The notes beneath the pieces are model-generated. The model saw nothing but the letters and a program-made list of their open reading frames with translations, searched no databases and had not been told where the DNA came from. Source: Circinella umbellata (taxonomy: Eukaryota > Mucoromycota > Mucoromycetes > Mucorales > Lichtheimiaceae). Taken from it: DNA of 58,656 bases. The position numbers and the translations under genes are program-made. The stretch is from assembly GCA_025093555.1 (NCBI GenBank), contig JAIWNF010000114.1, positions 1 to 58,656 on the forward strand, read 5' to 3'. Below are positions 44,949 to 57,300 of the stretch, one piece after another (the stretch's first letter is position 1; each line of letters begins with the position of its first letter).

Positions 44949-45157
44949 TGTAGGTTGAAGAAATCGCAGTAGGTATAATGTGTCCTGGTTGATTAAAGTT
45001 ATAAAAATAAAGTTAGTAAAGTGCAGTAATTATTGAAATACTCTTTCTTAAATATTTGAGGTCCGCTAAGGTGATATACCATTCACGCGTCATAACATCT
45101 GAAGGTATAGTACTTTTTTGTTTACAAATTTTTATTACTAATTTTCCTTTTTATATC
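44949..45157. promoter_or_regulatory. T3 divergent intergenic region
   Basis: 209 bp between the two T3 genes. Same head-to-head layout as T1 and T2; inferred bidirectional promoter with no recognised motif. Confidence 0.4.
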
Positions 45158-46553
45158 ATGACCTCACATAGAGACAATGAACAACCCCAGCCTACCTCCC
45201 AGGCTCCCCATCAACATCCTGGAGCATCTTTTGCTCAGTTGATGACTGAACAGCTTCCGGTGTACCATCACGTTAGCGATCCCATTATTGTTGCAAGATT
45301 GGATAGAATAGAAGGCACCATTAGTAGATTGCAGGAGACTGTTAATCTACTAGTGGAACGTCAAGGGCAACTGGAAGTGGAAAGTGGCGGCCAAGACGGA
45401 GCTGGCAGTGATGACGAAGCTGACGAGTTGCCGTTGGGCTTCTTGCACCAGCCTCGCGACAGCAGGGGCAAGGTGAAAAACCCCACGAAGTCTGACGTGG
45501 AAGGAGCCGTCTTGGCGCTCGTCAATGGGAATGTTGACGAGCAACAGAAAAAGCTGGCTGGTATCGAGAAACATGTCGATACCGCCATTAGAAGAATGAA
45601 GACGCTGGTGCAAAGCAATATGGTACCTGAGTCTTGGAGATCACAAGATGAATCGACTCGTAATACGATTATGAATCTGTTTCTTGACTCGGTCTCCAAG
45701 AGCAATCCTTTCGTCCCTCTCGACGAATGTGAGAAGAACTGGATTGCACGTCATTTGCTTGTGCAGAAGTGGAATAACATCCACACATGCAATGAAGACG
45801 AGGAAAGGTTAGTAATTTTTAAAGGGAGTCTCATAATGTATAAGTTGATAGTTTGGGAATGAATTGTTACAAATACTTACTTCATCATGCTTTTTACAAT
45901 ATAGCGTGACGACGACCAATGATTCTCGACAAAGGTAACCCATTTATATCTGTATATTACTGAAAAAAGAGATATATAATTCTAACTATACTTATATTCA
46001 AAAGAGATGAGGTTACAGGATCAACAGGAGGCGCCATGTCGCTCTGTTCTTCCTTGCAATCCAGGGAGATTGTGCGCCAGTTCTCGGCTCCGGGCACTAG
46101 GTAATATATATATATATAGCTATATACTGTATGAACAAAATGTTAAGGTGTCTCTAATATCAAAATATAATTTATAGTGCTTCTCGTTCCCGTCCTGCTG
46201 GTATCCCTCCTGCTATTACACGGGAAGTATCAATGTATGATTTTTTTAATATGTTTATTATCTCTAATGTCTCTCTCATAGCTCTGATTTTTCATTTATA
46301 TTAGGCATTCCGTCGGCACTGGTGACAATGCCAGCACCAACAGCAGCACCATCCACAGGTACGTTTTTTGTATATGTATTTGATGGATGAATTATATAGT
46401 AATACCTGCACAATTTATCAACGTAATTTTTTGAACAATAAATATTAACCTATTTTATTTAGCACCACCACCACGGTAAGTGGCAGGAAGAGAATGTTGG
46501 GCATGGACAACAACAACAGCAACAATAACAACAGCAGACAAAGAACTGGTTGA
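45158..46553 (+). CDS. T3 accessory protein, intact
   Basis: Exon 1 (45158-about 45808) is followed by small exons at about 45905, 46009, 46179, 46305 and 46463. Every junction keeps frame. The product has a PQ-rich N-terminus and a heptad-rich coiled coil (ARLDRIEGTISRLQETVNLL). An acidic GSDDEADELPLG linker is followed by a helical core with IEKHVDTAIRRMKTLVQSNM and LDECEKNWIARHLLVQKWNN, shared with T1 and T2. A Ser/Thr-rich region then ends in VSGRKRMLG and an N-rich tail, stop TGA 46551. No lesion was found, so this is the best representative of the family. No known domain was recognised. A DNA-binding, TnpA-like or TIR-binding role is inferred from conserved pairing and the basic tail. 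Confidence 0.72.
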
Positions 46554-47134
46554 ATCTGAAATTAGTTCAATAAAGATTGTTTTTATTATGATTTTCTTTT
46601 ATCTCGCTACTGCCATGATGTGGGAAATCATTGCATTCTTTTTTTTGTTATTCATGGTAAAAGGGTGGAACTAATTAATATTCTTTGAATTGAAATGCTT
46701 AATATATTATCAATATTTTATATAGTAAAACTATGTAACTATCTTTTTTTGATAAAGGATGGTAACATTTTTAGTAAAAACACAGCATAATATGATGTAT
46801 ATTAAATTTATATGGATGTTTTGATTATCGTAATAAATATAGAAATATAGGAAAAAAAACAACGAAAAAAAAATTTTTGTGCTAAAAATAAAATAAACTT
46901 TTCATTTGGAATATATCAGCTATAATAGAGACCTATATTGTATGTAGTTTAAGATTGGTCAATATGAGAACACAGATATGATATTTATTGTATGTTTCTA
47001 ACCAATGAGTATTGGCACTGCGGCCATTAAAATTCAAGCAAAAATCCTGTGAATTAGCGATTTCCACAGGATTTCACAGGATTATCCTTTTCCACAGGAT
47101 TTCACAGGATTCTACAGGATTTTTTTTTATGGTG
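46554..47134. other. T3 right subterminal arm
   Basis: AT-rich until 47040, then five to six units of CCACAGGATTTCACAGGATT to the tip. The mirror image of 37109-37450. The small frame following the accessory stop (to 46674) is not supported. Confidence 0.6.
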
Positions 47135-47313
47135 TATTTACCAATAATAATAATTATATTAGCTTAAAAAATATCAAATAAAAAATATATTATTATTCTA
47201 TTTATTTTACTATTTTCATATTCCGAGTTATATCTTATACAAAACAGAAATATTTTTACAAAAGTTACTTTGTAGTTCATTATAATTACTATTTATTTTT
47301 TGTTTATTGTGCC

Positions 47314-49266
47314 ATGTCTTTCCCTCAATTTCCTAATGGTATTGTCAATCATGAAGTTACTCTTCGTAAAAAAGGGGATAGTGAGTATGAATATGACTTG
47401 AACATTGGTTAGCAGTTGATTCAGCAAAATCATATCAAGATTAATGGCGGTATTAGTGTTACAAAGGTGTGTTTAGGTGCGGTTAAATGCAACATGGAGA
47501 AATGTGGCAAGTTGGTGAGACCTGCAAGCAGTATGAAGCGCATTACAAGTCAAATCGCCGAACCTTGTACTTTTACAATCACCGTTCTCTTGAACATGTT
47601 GCTTGTTCGGTGAAAGTAAACTTCAAGATTATTGGCAGTATCGGTAAGTGTGCACACAAAGGTACACATATGCATGACACGTACAAACCATTGCATGACA
47701 CAATATAAGTTCTCGATAAAGTGGAAGAACGTGTACTCGAGTGTCTATCTGAAAACGACTTATGCGTTAAAGGTAGGTACTAGTGTTATACGTCCACAAG
47801 TACCCGCTAGACCAATCCACATGATCAGCAAGACATTGCAACTACATGGTAAGATCAAGCGCTATCGTCGCAACTATCTCACCAAAGCAGGCGAGCTCTC
47901 TTCGACTCGTCCTTCTTTGAAAAGATCTGTGGAAGAATTACAAGAACTGAAGAATGATTTCCTGGATACCTTCAGTTGGTCAACATCATGCCTTCTGAAT
48001 TCTGTATCACTTTTCTGTTCCTGCTGTTGCTGCACGTGTTGACTTTCATAAGCACCCCATTCTCACGAATGTCACTTATGATTGCTTTACGAAAGGGTAT
48101 TACTACTTGTGTTCGACGAACATATTTTTTGATGAACTTGATGAATTTGTCGTTGTGTTCCAAGCTGTCCTCGATGGTTTAACAACTGATCATTTTAAGG
48201 CGTACTTTCTTGCGTTCTTTCAAACTTTTGCTTTTGCCATTGGACGTTTGGATGAAGATAGATATTGATATCAACTTTTCTAGTTTGGTATGTAGAACTG
48301 ATTATTTAATGTTATATAATGACAGGCTATCGTGATGTGCTATAGATTGCTATAGATGAAGGGAAAAAAGAGAATGGGTGCGTTGAGATAGATTATTGTT
48401 TGAGGTTTAACATTTGCTAGGTTGTATTAGCATGATACTCTGAAAGAGATATGGTCTGGGAGAGAGAAAAAAAAACCGGCGTGTAATGGTTGTGATATTT
48501 GATCGTGGCAATGTGGTCCATAATATCCATCGATGGAACGAAGCCTGTTATATAACGTTGCACGAATGGGAAACTAAGTGATAGATTATACAGACTCGAT
48601 ATGTAGCTAAGTCGTGTCTCAAGGATAAAAGAAGCGCGATTGTATTTTCGATTGGGAATATTATCTAGTATGTGACATATCAATGCAATGTATTAATGTC
48701 TTGTTTTGGTTTTGTTTTATTCTAGATTATGGATTACAGTCAAGCACAAAGGCAAGGATTCATTTTAGGGTTTAAAGAAGCATTTCCCCAAAGTAATATC
48801 GATCCAGTAACATTTCTTCGTGGTTGCTATTATCATTATAAGCAAAGTGTCTAAAGACTTATCTCAAATCATTCGATTGTCCCCACATGGATCAGACATG
48901 GAGTTTTTGGACTTGACCAACACCATGTATAATGCAAAAAGTGAAAAAACCTTTGAGCGTGCTGTTCAACAGCTACGTGATGATTTTCCCAATTGTGAGC
49001 ATTGGCTGAAGTGGTGGACAAGAGACGAAGTTGCTTCAATGATCTTTAGACCTAAGGATGCGCTGAAGAAAGAGCTACAGGAAGCTAATACTAGAACGAC
49101 GAACGGCATCGAAGCATTCCATCGCGACCTGTATCGAATCGTACAATGAAAAAAGTCGATTATGGATAGCCTTTGCAATATCTTTTGTTATTTGCAATCA
49201 ATTGAGGCGGATTTTGAGTCTTTTGATGATGCTTTCAAGGTCAAGGATTTGCGAAAGCAAAGGTAG
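47314..49266 (+). pseudogene. Second Mutator-like transposase copy, heavily decayed
   Basis: ATG 47314 (MSFPQFPNG) matches the start of the 33-36 kb gene. The zinc region KCNMEKCGKLVRP, CAHKGTHMHDTYKPLHDTI, DFHKHP-like and IMDYSQAQRQGFILGFKEAF (Asp) follow, then GCYYHYKQSV, WLKWWTRDEVASMIF and TTNGIEAFHRDLYRIV (Glu). Multiple stops and frameshifts (47410, 47612, 47706, 48040 onward, 48852, 49147). A 438-bp AT-rich interval at about 48287-48724 sits where the other copy has none and is probably an intron enlarged by insertion. The OTU domain is not present downstream: the copy ends near 49266. Confidence 0.75.
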
Positions 49267-49944
49267 TATTTATTTATACTTATTACGCCCACAAGTCCCC
49301 AAACGTCCGCCCGCGTCCCGTCGGGAAGTAAAATTTCAGGGCTTTTAGACGTGAATAACAGCCTGGTCGAGGGTTGTTATGTACATAATTCACCCTGACG
49401 TCCTGTGCAATATTACTGGCTTCTGTTTGAACACAAGTGCTTTTATTTATGCACATAGAAGAATCGTAATAAATCTTAAAAATGAGAATAGCATTCATGT
49501 CATTAATGCCATTGTAATTTTTCATTAATCTATTTAAATCAAATTTGATTTTAACTTTTTATTTTATCATATTTATTGACATCGTAGTAACAAGAGTCTT
49601 GTTAAATACACTTTTTATACTTTGAGGAGTATTTTGATCGATGCATAGTGAATATGATAAAGATACAACAATGTGATTCTGACGTTTGTTCACTGCGACT
49701 TTTTTTGTATTTCGTTTATTGAAAAACAGGGCATATGGTACCATTTTTATCAGAAAAGGACAAAAGTAATATATATGAAAAGAGAAATTTGTTATCAAGA
49801 ATATTGTAAAGATATTTCATTTTATTAAATAAGGTAGAATGTGATAAGACAGAAAAAGTTAAGTATATGAGAAGATAATATATATTTTGTAAGAAAAAGA
49901 AAAGGTAATTAATAAGAATATTGGTCATTTGTCTGTAGTGATAA
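49267..49944. other. Spacer between the Mutator remnant and the Crypton
   Basis: Contains a GC-rich patch at 49300-49345 with the palindrome TCCCGTCGGGA. The rest is AT-rich. Short open frames on the minus strand (49283-49525, 49559-49798) have no recognisable feature. Confidence 0.4.
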
Positions 49945-52400
49945 TTATGTGTTTGTGTATGAAATAGGAGCTTTTTCTACATGCTCCCATTTATCTTTGT
50001 TCTCCCCCATCCAATGTAACGATCTTTCTTTTACACCTCCAGAATACCATTCAGGTTTCGGATTTTTGCGCCAATATTCAACCATTTTTAAAGCTTCATC
50101 CACCTGCAACATGTGAAGCTCTATGTACGCTTTAACTCCTTCTATAACTCGTTTTCGACGATTATATTTCTTGCTCTGGTTTTTTCGCCATACTGTTCCC
50201 CACTGGTTTTCAAGATCCTTGATAGCAGGACCACCAGATAAGCCATCATGCCATTCGCGCCATAAATCTTGTGTTGTGCATACACCTGAACTCAGTATAT
50301 AATGCGGTGACTGCTGGGATGGCGTGGTAATGGTAGAAGGTGTAGTGACTGGTTGATGTGGATGTTGAGGTAAATTTACGGAAGGTGTAAGTGTTGAAAT
50401 GTTGATGGGTGATGGTGGTGGCATGGATGACGATGATGGGGTAGCAGAAACAGAACTGTCGTTTGGAGCAGCAGACGAGTTTGGTGCCCACTGAACTGAA
50501 ATTGTAAGACGCCCATTTGCAAGGTCCCCCATAGCCTGGTTAAAAACGTTTACATGTTGTTGAAGCAACTGATTATTGTGGTTTACTTGCTGCATAACAT
50601 CGGCATGTGTTTGACGAATATAGTTGTGTAAATGTGGCATGGCTCTTGATAGCAAAAGGTCCTCTGGTGGTGGGGTGATGGCAATTGATTGTTCAAGGTC
50701 ACTAGAATAAAAAAGAATGGTAAGTTAGAATTAAGTATTACAAGTTATTTATATATCATACAATAGAAATACAAGACTTACGATTTATATGCCAAATATT
50801 CCGGGTCATTAAAAAGGGGGGCACTCCAGATAGAAAGACGTGGATGGCGTTTTATCATCATGACAGAATCTTGCAAGAATGTCACTAAGTATTTGTAACA
50901 TTTTTAAGAATCCATCAGCAGTAAAACTTTGATCACCTTGGCCTTGATCGATCTTTGTTTGCCACTCTTCAACCCATGGAAAGACTTTTCTTTGCAAACT
51001 ACTAGGAGGTGAAACGGAGGCTCGAGGTAAATAAAATGTTTTTTCATTAGCGTCAAAAGATGCCATCGCTCGTAACATTCGCCGAGGCAAATTTGTAAGA
51101 TATGAGCCTTCCATCGAATCGTTCGTCCACCTTCCAGCCCGTCGAATATCCGAAGCACCAGCATCACCCAAATCTGCCATCTTGGCGCCTGATTTTCGAC
51201 CTACATGTGTGATTGATGTGGATTTAATATGGCAGTCATCAAATGCCTTCTTGAATGCTTTGTAATGAGCGTCATGAGAAACGGCCGTTTTCAAATCATT
51301 GGTTGCACCGCTCTTGAATAGCTTGATTGTATACCATTCCTCAGGACGTGTCATATCCGGGAATTGCTCACCACTAATATGCCAGCGATGGAAAAAATAT
51401 ATGCCAAGAGTCATCCAAAGACAAATTTCTACATGTCCACACCGAATAGCTGATGCATGCTCTTGTTTTCCAAATTGATTTGTCTTTCCATGATCCATAA
51501 GTAAAATTAAGCATGGGCACTCGACTTCGGGATTTGGTCCTTCTCCTTGCAATGGAATGTAATGTACATCAGCCAACTCGATCTCATGAACATTTCCACC
51601 ACGCATTAAGCCAAAATGAGACGCCAAAAACATTACTGCATTTCGATAATGCTCAGGTCGGTCCTTGGTTAGAAGTAGTCAACCACCTTTGTCAATTCGT
51701 CAGTAGTAGAATACCCATCGAGAATGGAACCAGCGACACGATCTGCGTAGTTTTCCTTTCTTCTTCTTGTTTCTTTTTTTCTTTCATTTTTCAACAAGGT
51801 CTTTACATCTGGGATTCGTGGATGGTTATCGGGGACATTGAGGTTGAGACGGCATTGATCATGGAAAAGTAGGACCACGGCACTGACATATTGTTCAATG
51901 GAGCTGAAACCGATTACATATGCCTCTACTTCTTCTTCAACTGTTGTACTATAGTCATCAATTATTCTTCTTTTTGGGTTTGTTGGACGACGTCTTCTTC
52001 CGATTACCTTTATGGATGAGAAGATATATAAGTAAAAAGAAATTACAATTTTATTTTTGTTTACTTTTTTAATGCCGGTATTACTTACAGATTCCTCCAA
52101 GAAAAAATGCAATTTATCACCATCAACTTGATAGCGGGTAGCTAATGGATATCCTTTGTCATCACACCATCTAATGAATTCGTCCATCTTCGGATAGTAT
52201 GTACGCTTGGTAGCATCGGGTGTAAGTTGTTGGGTTGTTCGTTGGGTTCGTCGTCTTGATTCTTGCATTGCTATGTTTAATTGATGTGCAGCATGGCTAG
52301 ATTGTCCATTGGAACTTCCAGTAAGTTGAGATGATGAATCCTCACTAAGATGAGTATATATTTGACAAAGGTAAGGATGATATTTGGTATGGTCAGACAT
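49945..52400 (-). pseudogene. Crypton-type tyrosine recombinase with GCR1-like C-terminal domain, one frameshift
   Basis: ATG 52400. An N-terminal SAM-like region (TYYPKMDEFIRWCDDKGYPL) is followed by an in-frame intron (about 52010-52090) and an RRRRPTNPKRR basic patch. After a 1-bp frameshift near 51679 the catalytic region follows: HFGLMRGGNVHEI (Arg), ITHVGRKSGAKMADLG (HxxR), DIRRAGRWTNDSMEGSYL (Trp and the Tyr nucleophile). After an intron (about 50700-50780), a low-complexity QP/TS-rich linker leads to a GCR1_C-like DNA-binding domain (DLWREWHDGLSGGPAIKDLE … WRKNQSKKYNRRKRVIEG). Tyrosine recombinase plus GCR1-like domain is the architecture of fungal Cryptons, which insert by recombination without TIRs. 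Apart from the frameshift it is complete. Confidence 0.85.
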
Positions 52401-54362
52401 GGTAATAAATAAAAGCTATGTATGTAGTTGTTGATAGCGCAAAATACGATTAAAATATCTGCTATTTATATTTTTTTTTCATTTTTAATTCTATATAGTT
52501 ATCATATGATTATATATTATATACGTTTAATCATCGCTTGGCAAAGATGTTCTATTGAAGCATCGTAGCCAAGATAAGTGAAAGTTAACACTTTTTTAGA
52601 ACACCTTTTTTTTTTGCCATAAACTGCGAACCACAACCACTTCTTGGCATTTATCATATTAGGCATATTGTATATCATATTATATCTTCAATATTATCAA
52701 TGCTCAGGACTTGGCATAGTAGATCTTATTACAAACGTTATTTATATCATCAATGCCTAGCACTCTATTTTATTATAGCTTTATTTTCATTAATCTAGAC
52801 TAGTTATATTCAGCATTTATATATATGATTTGCCACAAAATAAAATGACAGTTGTCAGGGAAACATACGTTTTTGAAAATAAAATAAACATATATGAACG
52901 ACTATTTATGGTATAATTCTTTTTATTATCTTAATATTACATGATTCCATGTTTGCTATTGTTGACAAAACATCTTTATTATAAGTGGCACTTTGACAAC
53001 TGATCTCAGTAAATAATTTTTTTGAGGCACTTCCACACAAAAAAAAAAAACAGCCCTGATCTGCCAAGAGCTTCCGCGCTCCGCGCGGAATTGAAAACCT
53101 AATTTGGAAATCCATACAATGATTCAAGTCCGCTTATGGCTCAGGACTCGCGTCCGGACTCACAGGGAATTCAGTTTGATATGCTCTACATATCAGTGAA
53201 TGTGAAGTGGCATTTTAATGTTTATATCTTATTATAATAATAGTTCCAAGCAAAGGACCATATGGTTCACCAATGACGGTCATGTGCCTGACACAACAAA
53301 GGCTCTTTGTCGTATGGATGGGAAATATGGATAAAATGAGGTAAGATAAAATAAATAGAGATAGGAATGGATAACAAAGATAAGTCTTGTGAGAATCAAT
53401 TAGGTCTTTTATTATATGAATAAAGTATCAAGATAAAAAGATAATTTTATATTATTTAATTTTAAGTCTATATTTATATTCTTTGGTATATAGTTTCCCT
53501 ATCCTATGATGATGGGTTCACTTGTTGTTTTAGTTTCAGTATATTGATATATGATATGTTTTATATTATTATTATTATTAGTATATGATTGTGATTGGTA
53601 TATTATTATTGTTATATGTTTCATTTGGTATGATTTGCTTAATATGGTATAATAGAGAAGTAACTGATATTATTATGTTTGAGTTAGAGCGGTATCTATT
53701 ATTATTATTTATTTTTGATGGTGGGTAGGAATATCACACTCTTCTTGGTTCTGGTAAAGTACAAAATGTATATATTACATGAATGAATTACGTTAGTATT
53801 ATTATACTCATAAACCGCATTCACTAGCTCAAGAAAAACAAAAGGGTAAAGCAGGTGTTGTATTATAAGAACATTATCTCTTTATCCCAGATGAAATAAG
53901 AAATCATATTCAAAATATTTAAAATACAGACGTGAACAGAACTCAATTCTAAAAAGGAAACTGAGTAAAATCGCATAACGATGTCCTGCGCCTCGTCAAC
54001 TTAAATTAAAGAATAAAAGAGAGTATCATGGCTAAGCCCAATATACTTCAGAACAGTAGCTATAGTAACCTTCTCAATATTAATGACTGATATCAAGTAC
54101 CCGACTTTACTATCAATCACCCACATCATTCTATTAACTAAGCCCCATAACTCATAGAATAGAAATCATATAAATACGGGTTGTAAATATTATTTTAAAG
54201 AAATAACTTTATTCTAGTTTCAAAATTATTATTAAAGATATATAACAAAGTCTCAAAGGATTTATACCTTGTCTGTTTTTATTTCCTACTTTTATTAAAA
54301 TAACCAAATATCACATTTTTTCCTTTGAATACTCCTATTATATTATTTTAACTTACCTTATC
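52401..54362. other. Spacer holding the presumed 5' LTR/leader of the Ty3 element and a hairpin
   Basis: AT-rich without convincing genes. A GC-rich hairpin at 53072-53090 is annotated separately. The last kilobase before the Gag start should contain the 5' LTR and primer-binding site, but with the 3' LTR outside the window I could not define them. Confidence 0.4.
53072..53102 (+). other. Hairpin followed by CTAA: possible Helitron 3' end
   Basis: TTCCGCGC-TCC-GCGCGGAA forms an 8-bp perfect stem, followed 8 nt later by CTAA and then T. Helitron 3' termini have a short GC-rich hairpin close to CTRR, inserted before T. No Rep/helicase gene or TC 5' end was found, so this is only a candidate. 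Confidence 0.3.
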
Positions 54363-57300
54363 ATGTCCCAACAACCAAGCACTTCAAGTATCCAACAAGA
54401 TTGTAATCCTCTCGTCGATTATCAAGATGAAAGTGACAATAACTCGAACATCGAAGGATATGAAGCTGAAGATACACCGATGGAAGAAGATAGAGAAGAA
54501 CAAGATATGACGACTCATGGTTCAAACCGTGAAGCAAGATCCATTGCCGCTGTTCGTTCTCCTGGCTCTCTCTTTTCTGACTATGCTGATCCTAAAGCTG
54601 TTATGGAAAATATCATCCATCATTATAAGGTAAAGCTCGACAGGTTGTTAGTCCAATACAATCGTGCGCTTCCCTCCGCTGGTAGTGAAATGCTCCAGTC
54701 GCGACAAGCTGATATCATAAAAACCCAAAAAACTTTATTCCAATTCCGTGCCGCTTATAAACAAGAATACGTTGATGGTCAAGACCAAGGCAATACCATG
54801 GCAAGATCTACCGATCGTATGACGGCTAAAGACGTTCCTCTATTTCAAGTAGTTGGTTCGCTCGTAAAAAATAATAAAAAAGATGTCTTCGAATCAGTTG
54901 ACCATTTTTTATTACAATTTAAGAAAGTCGTTGAGGCGAATACTGGTGGCAAAATAGATAAGCACTGGTCGAAGTGGCTCCCATTGGCTTTCCCTCACGA
55001 ACATGATCATTGATATGAACAAAAGTTGGCTGGTCGTAACTATGGTTGGTCCAAAGTATGTAAAATTATCAAAAGAAGGTTCCAATCAAGTGATTTGAAA
55101 ATGTCCAAAGCTACCGAGGCATACACCATGACAATGAATAAGGGTGAAACCGTAGCTGATTATGGTACTCGTTTTTTGAACGTTTGCCGAGACGGTGGTC
55201 TCAAAGATAATGAAGGTTTGGCGTTGCGTTTCTTGGGTTCTACGGACGAACACATTCAGGAGAACGTGAAGATCGCTTGGAGTGGTCGTTATGGTACAAG
55301 AATGCCGCGTACAGTTGAAGAAGTTTTACGTGTTGCTAATGCTGTATCTTTGAACAAAAGAAGCCGTTGTCAAGACGATAATGTTGGTTCATCAAATCAA
55401 AGACGTCGTCACAACAACAATGGTGGTTCCCAAGGTTTTCAAGGTTCCAAGAAAAACTGGTGTCCTCACCACAAGAAATACGTGTCACATAAGCCTCAAG
55501 ATTGTCATTTACATATTGAAAAGGTAAATTCGTCGTTGTCCTCCGTGGCTGAAAAACGATTTAAGAGAGGTGAATGCGTACATTGTGGGTTGAAATGGAC
55601 CAAAGAACATCGTTGTGAAGAATACCGTAATGCTCAAAAGAAGAAGAGGGAAGAAAAACAAAACGTAAGTTTGAACGCGATTTCTACCTCTACCCCGAAT
55701 AATTCCGATACTGCCAATCAATCAGAGCAGATGGAAATTAGCCATCCCGGTGATACAGTTTTGGAAGAACTGTTAGCCGAAGAATATGATGAACTCGAGG
55801 CTTTTGCAGCTGGTAAGAACTTGAACAATACAAGTCTACAAAAATCAAATAAAATTAAAAAAGAAAAAGATTTAAATGATTCCTCGCAATCACTAATCAG
55901 ATCTCCTATTTTAATACAGAATAAACGCTGTTTCGGCTTGGTCGACTCTGGTGCTGAAATTTCAGTTATAGATAGGAAACTCTGTATAAATAATAATTGG
56001 TCAATAAATTATATTAATGGAAAAATAAAATATGCTGGTAGTGGTGATCAACGTGCTAGAATTGGTACTTGTGGCCCATTAAAAATTAGCTATAATAATC
56101 ATAAACCTATGTTTACTTTTGAAGTGATGGATTTGGAATGTGAAGAGATGATTATTGGAAAAGATTTGATGCCTCACATCGGTCTTGCCATAACTGGAAT
56201 AGCGGTTAAATGGGATGATATGGAAAATAATTCTGTAAAAAATAATAATCCAATAGACCCTGATCAAGAACTAAATACTGATCATCCAGTTGGTACTCCA
56301 GATCAAAGAAATAATTTTTTTAAAGAAGTTCAACCTTTACTGGATCAAAATGCAAAAATTCCATCATCCTTATATTGTCCTCTTGAAGAATCAATAATTG
56401 AATTACCAACATCAGAAGGTCCACCTTCATTTCAAAGACAATATCCTCATCCATATCATTTAAGACCGGTTATCGATGAAACTGTTAAAAAATGGTTAGA
56501 TGATGGTGTTATTGTGAGAGCGCCTGTTAATACTACATGTAATAGCCCTCTTACTATAACTGATAAAAGAAACTCACAAGGAGAAGTTACCGGAAAACGG
56601 ATCTGCCTTGATGTGAGATTACTCAACAATAGACTGTTGACCAATGATAAACATCCACTCCCATTAATTAAAGATATCTTTGATGACCTTGCTGGATCAA
56701 CTGTTTTTACCACGATCGACTTGTCCAGTGCATATCATCGTTTTCGTATAAAAAAAGAGTTTCAGGATCGTACTGCCTTTACTCATAATAATAATCAATT
56801 TGTGTTTCAAGTATGTCCATTCGGATTAAAACCTATTGCCTCTCGTTTCCAAAGAGTTATGAGTCGTATCTTTTATGATATGCCATTCGTAAGATGTTAC
56901 ATTGATGATATCGTAATTAAATCAAAATCAATAGAATCTCATAAAGATCATGTCATACAAGTCATAAAAGCATTAAGCAAAAATAATATGATCATTAATC
57001 ATAAAAAATCTAAATTTATGCAAACACAAATTTATTTATTGGGATTCCGTATCTCACAACATGGACGTCAAATAGAACGCAGTAAAATAACAAACGTACT
57101 TAACTGGCCCATACCAAAAACAGGAAAACAAATTGAAAAACTTCTTGGTACTGTTAATTTTCTACGGGATTTCTTACCAAATGCATCAAAAATGTGTGCT
57201 AAGCTTGATTCCTTAAGAAAATTAGGTTCTTTACATAATGTTTGGAATAACGAACATCTTCAAAGTTTTAATATGATCAAACGAGCATTAGCATATAATG

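Larger units (their letters stand above)
37109..47134 (-). mobile_element. T3: CACTA/Tnp2-like transposon with hAT and Tc1 insertions
   Basis: The tips are inverted CACCATAAAAAAAATCCTGT with further AAATCCTGTG units inside both ends (37120-37450 and 47045-47125). It is 10.0 kb now, and about 6.4 kb without the two insertions. Transposase on the minus strand (37910-44948), accessory gene on the plus strand (45158-46553). No matching 3-bp duplication was seen (CTT left, TAT right). It lies between two decayed Mutator-like copies of opposite orientation. Confidence 0.85.

Noticed and set aside
52906..53127. Minus-strand 73-codon frame across the GC hairpin
   Set aside because: Overlaps the hairpin and a poly-A tract; no family resemblance.
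54363..55013. Stand-alone 216-codon host gene
   Set aside because: It is the N-terminus of Gag: the same frame continues after one TGA into protease, RT, RNase H and integrase.
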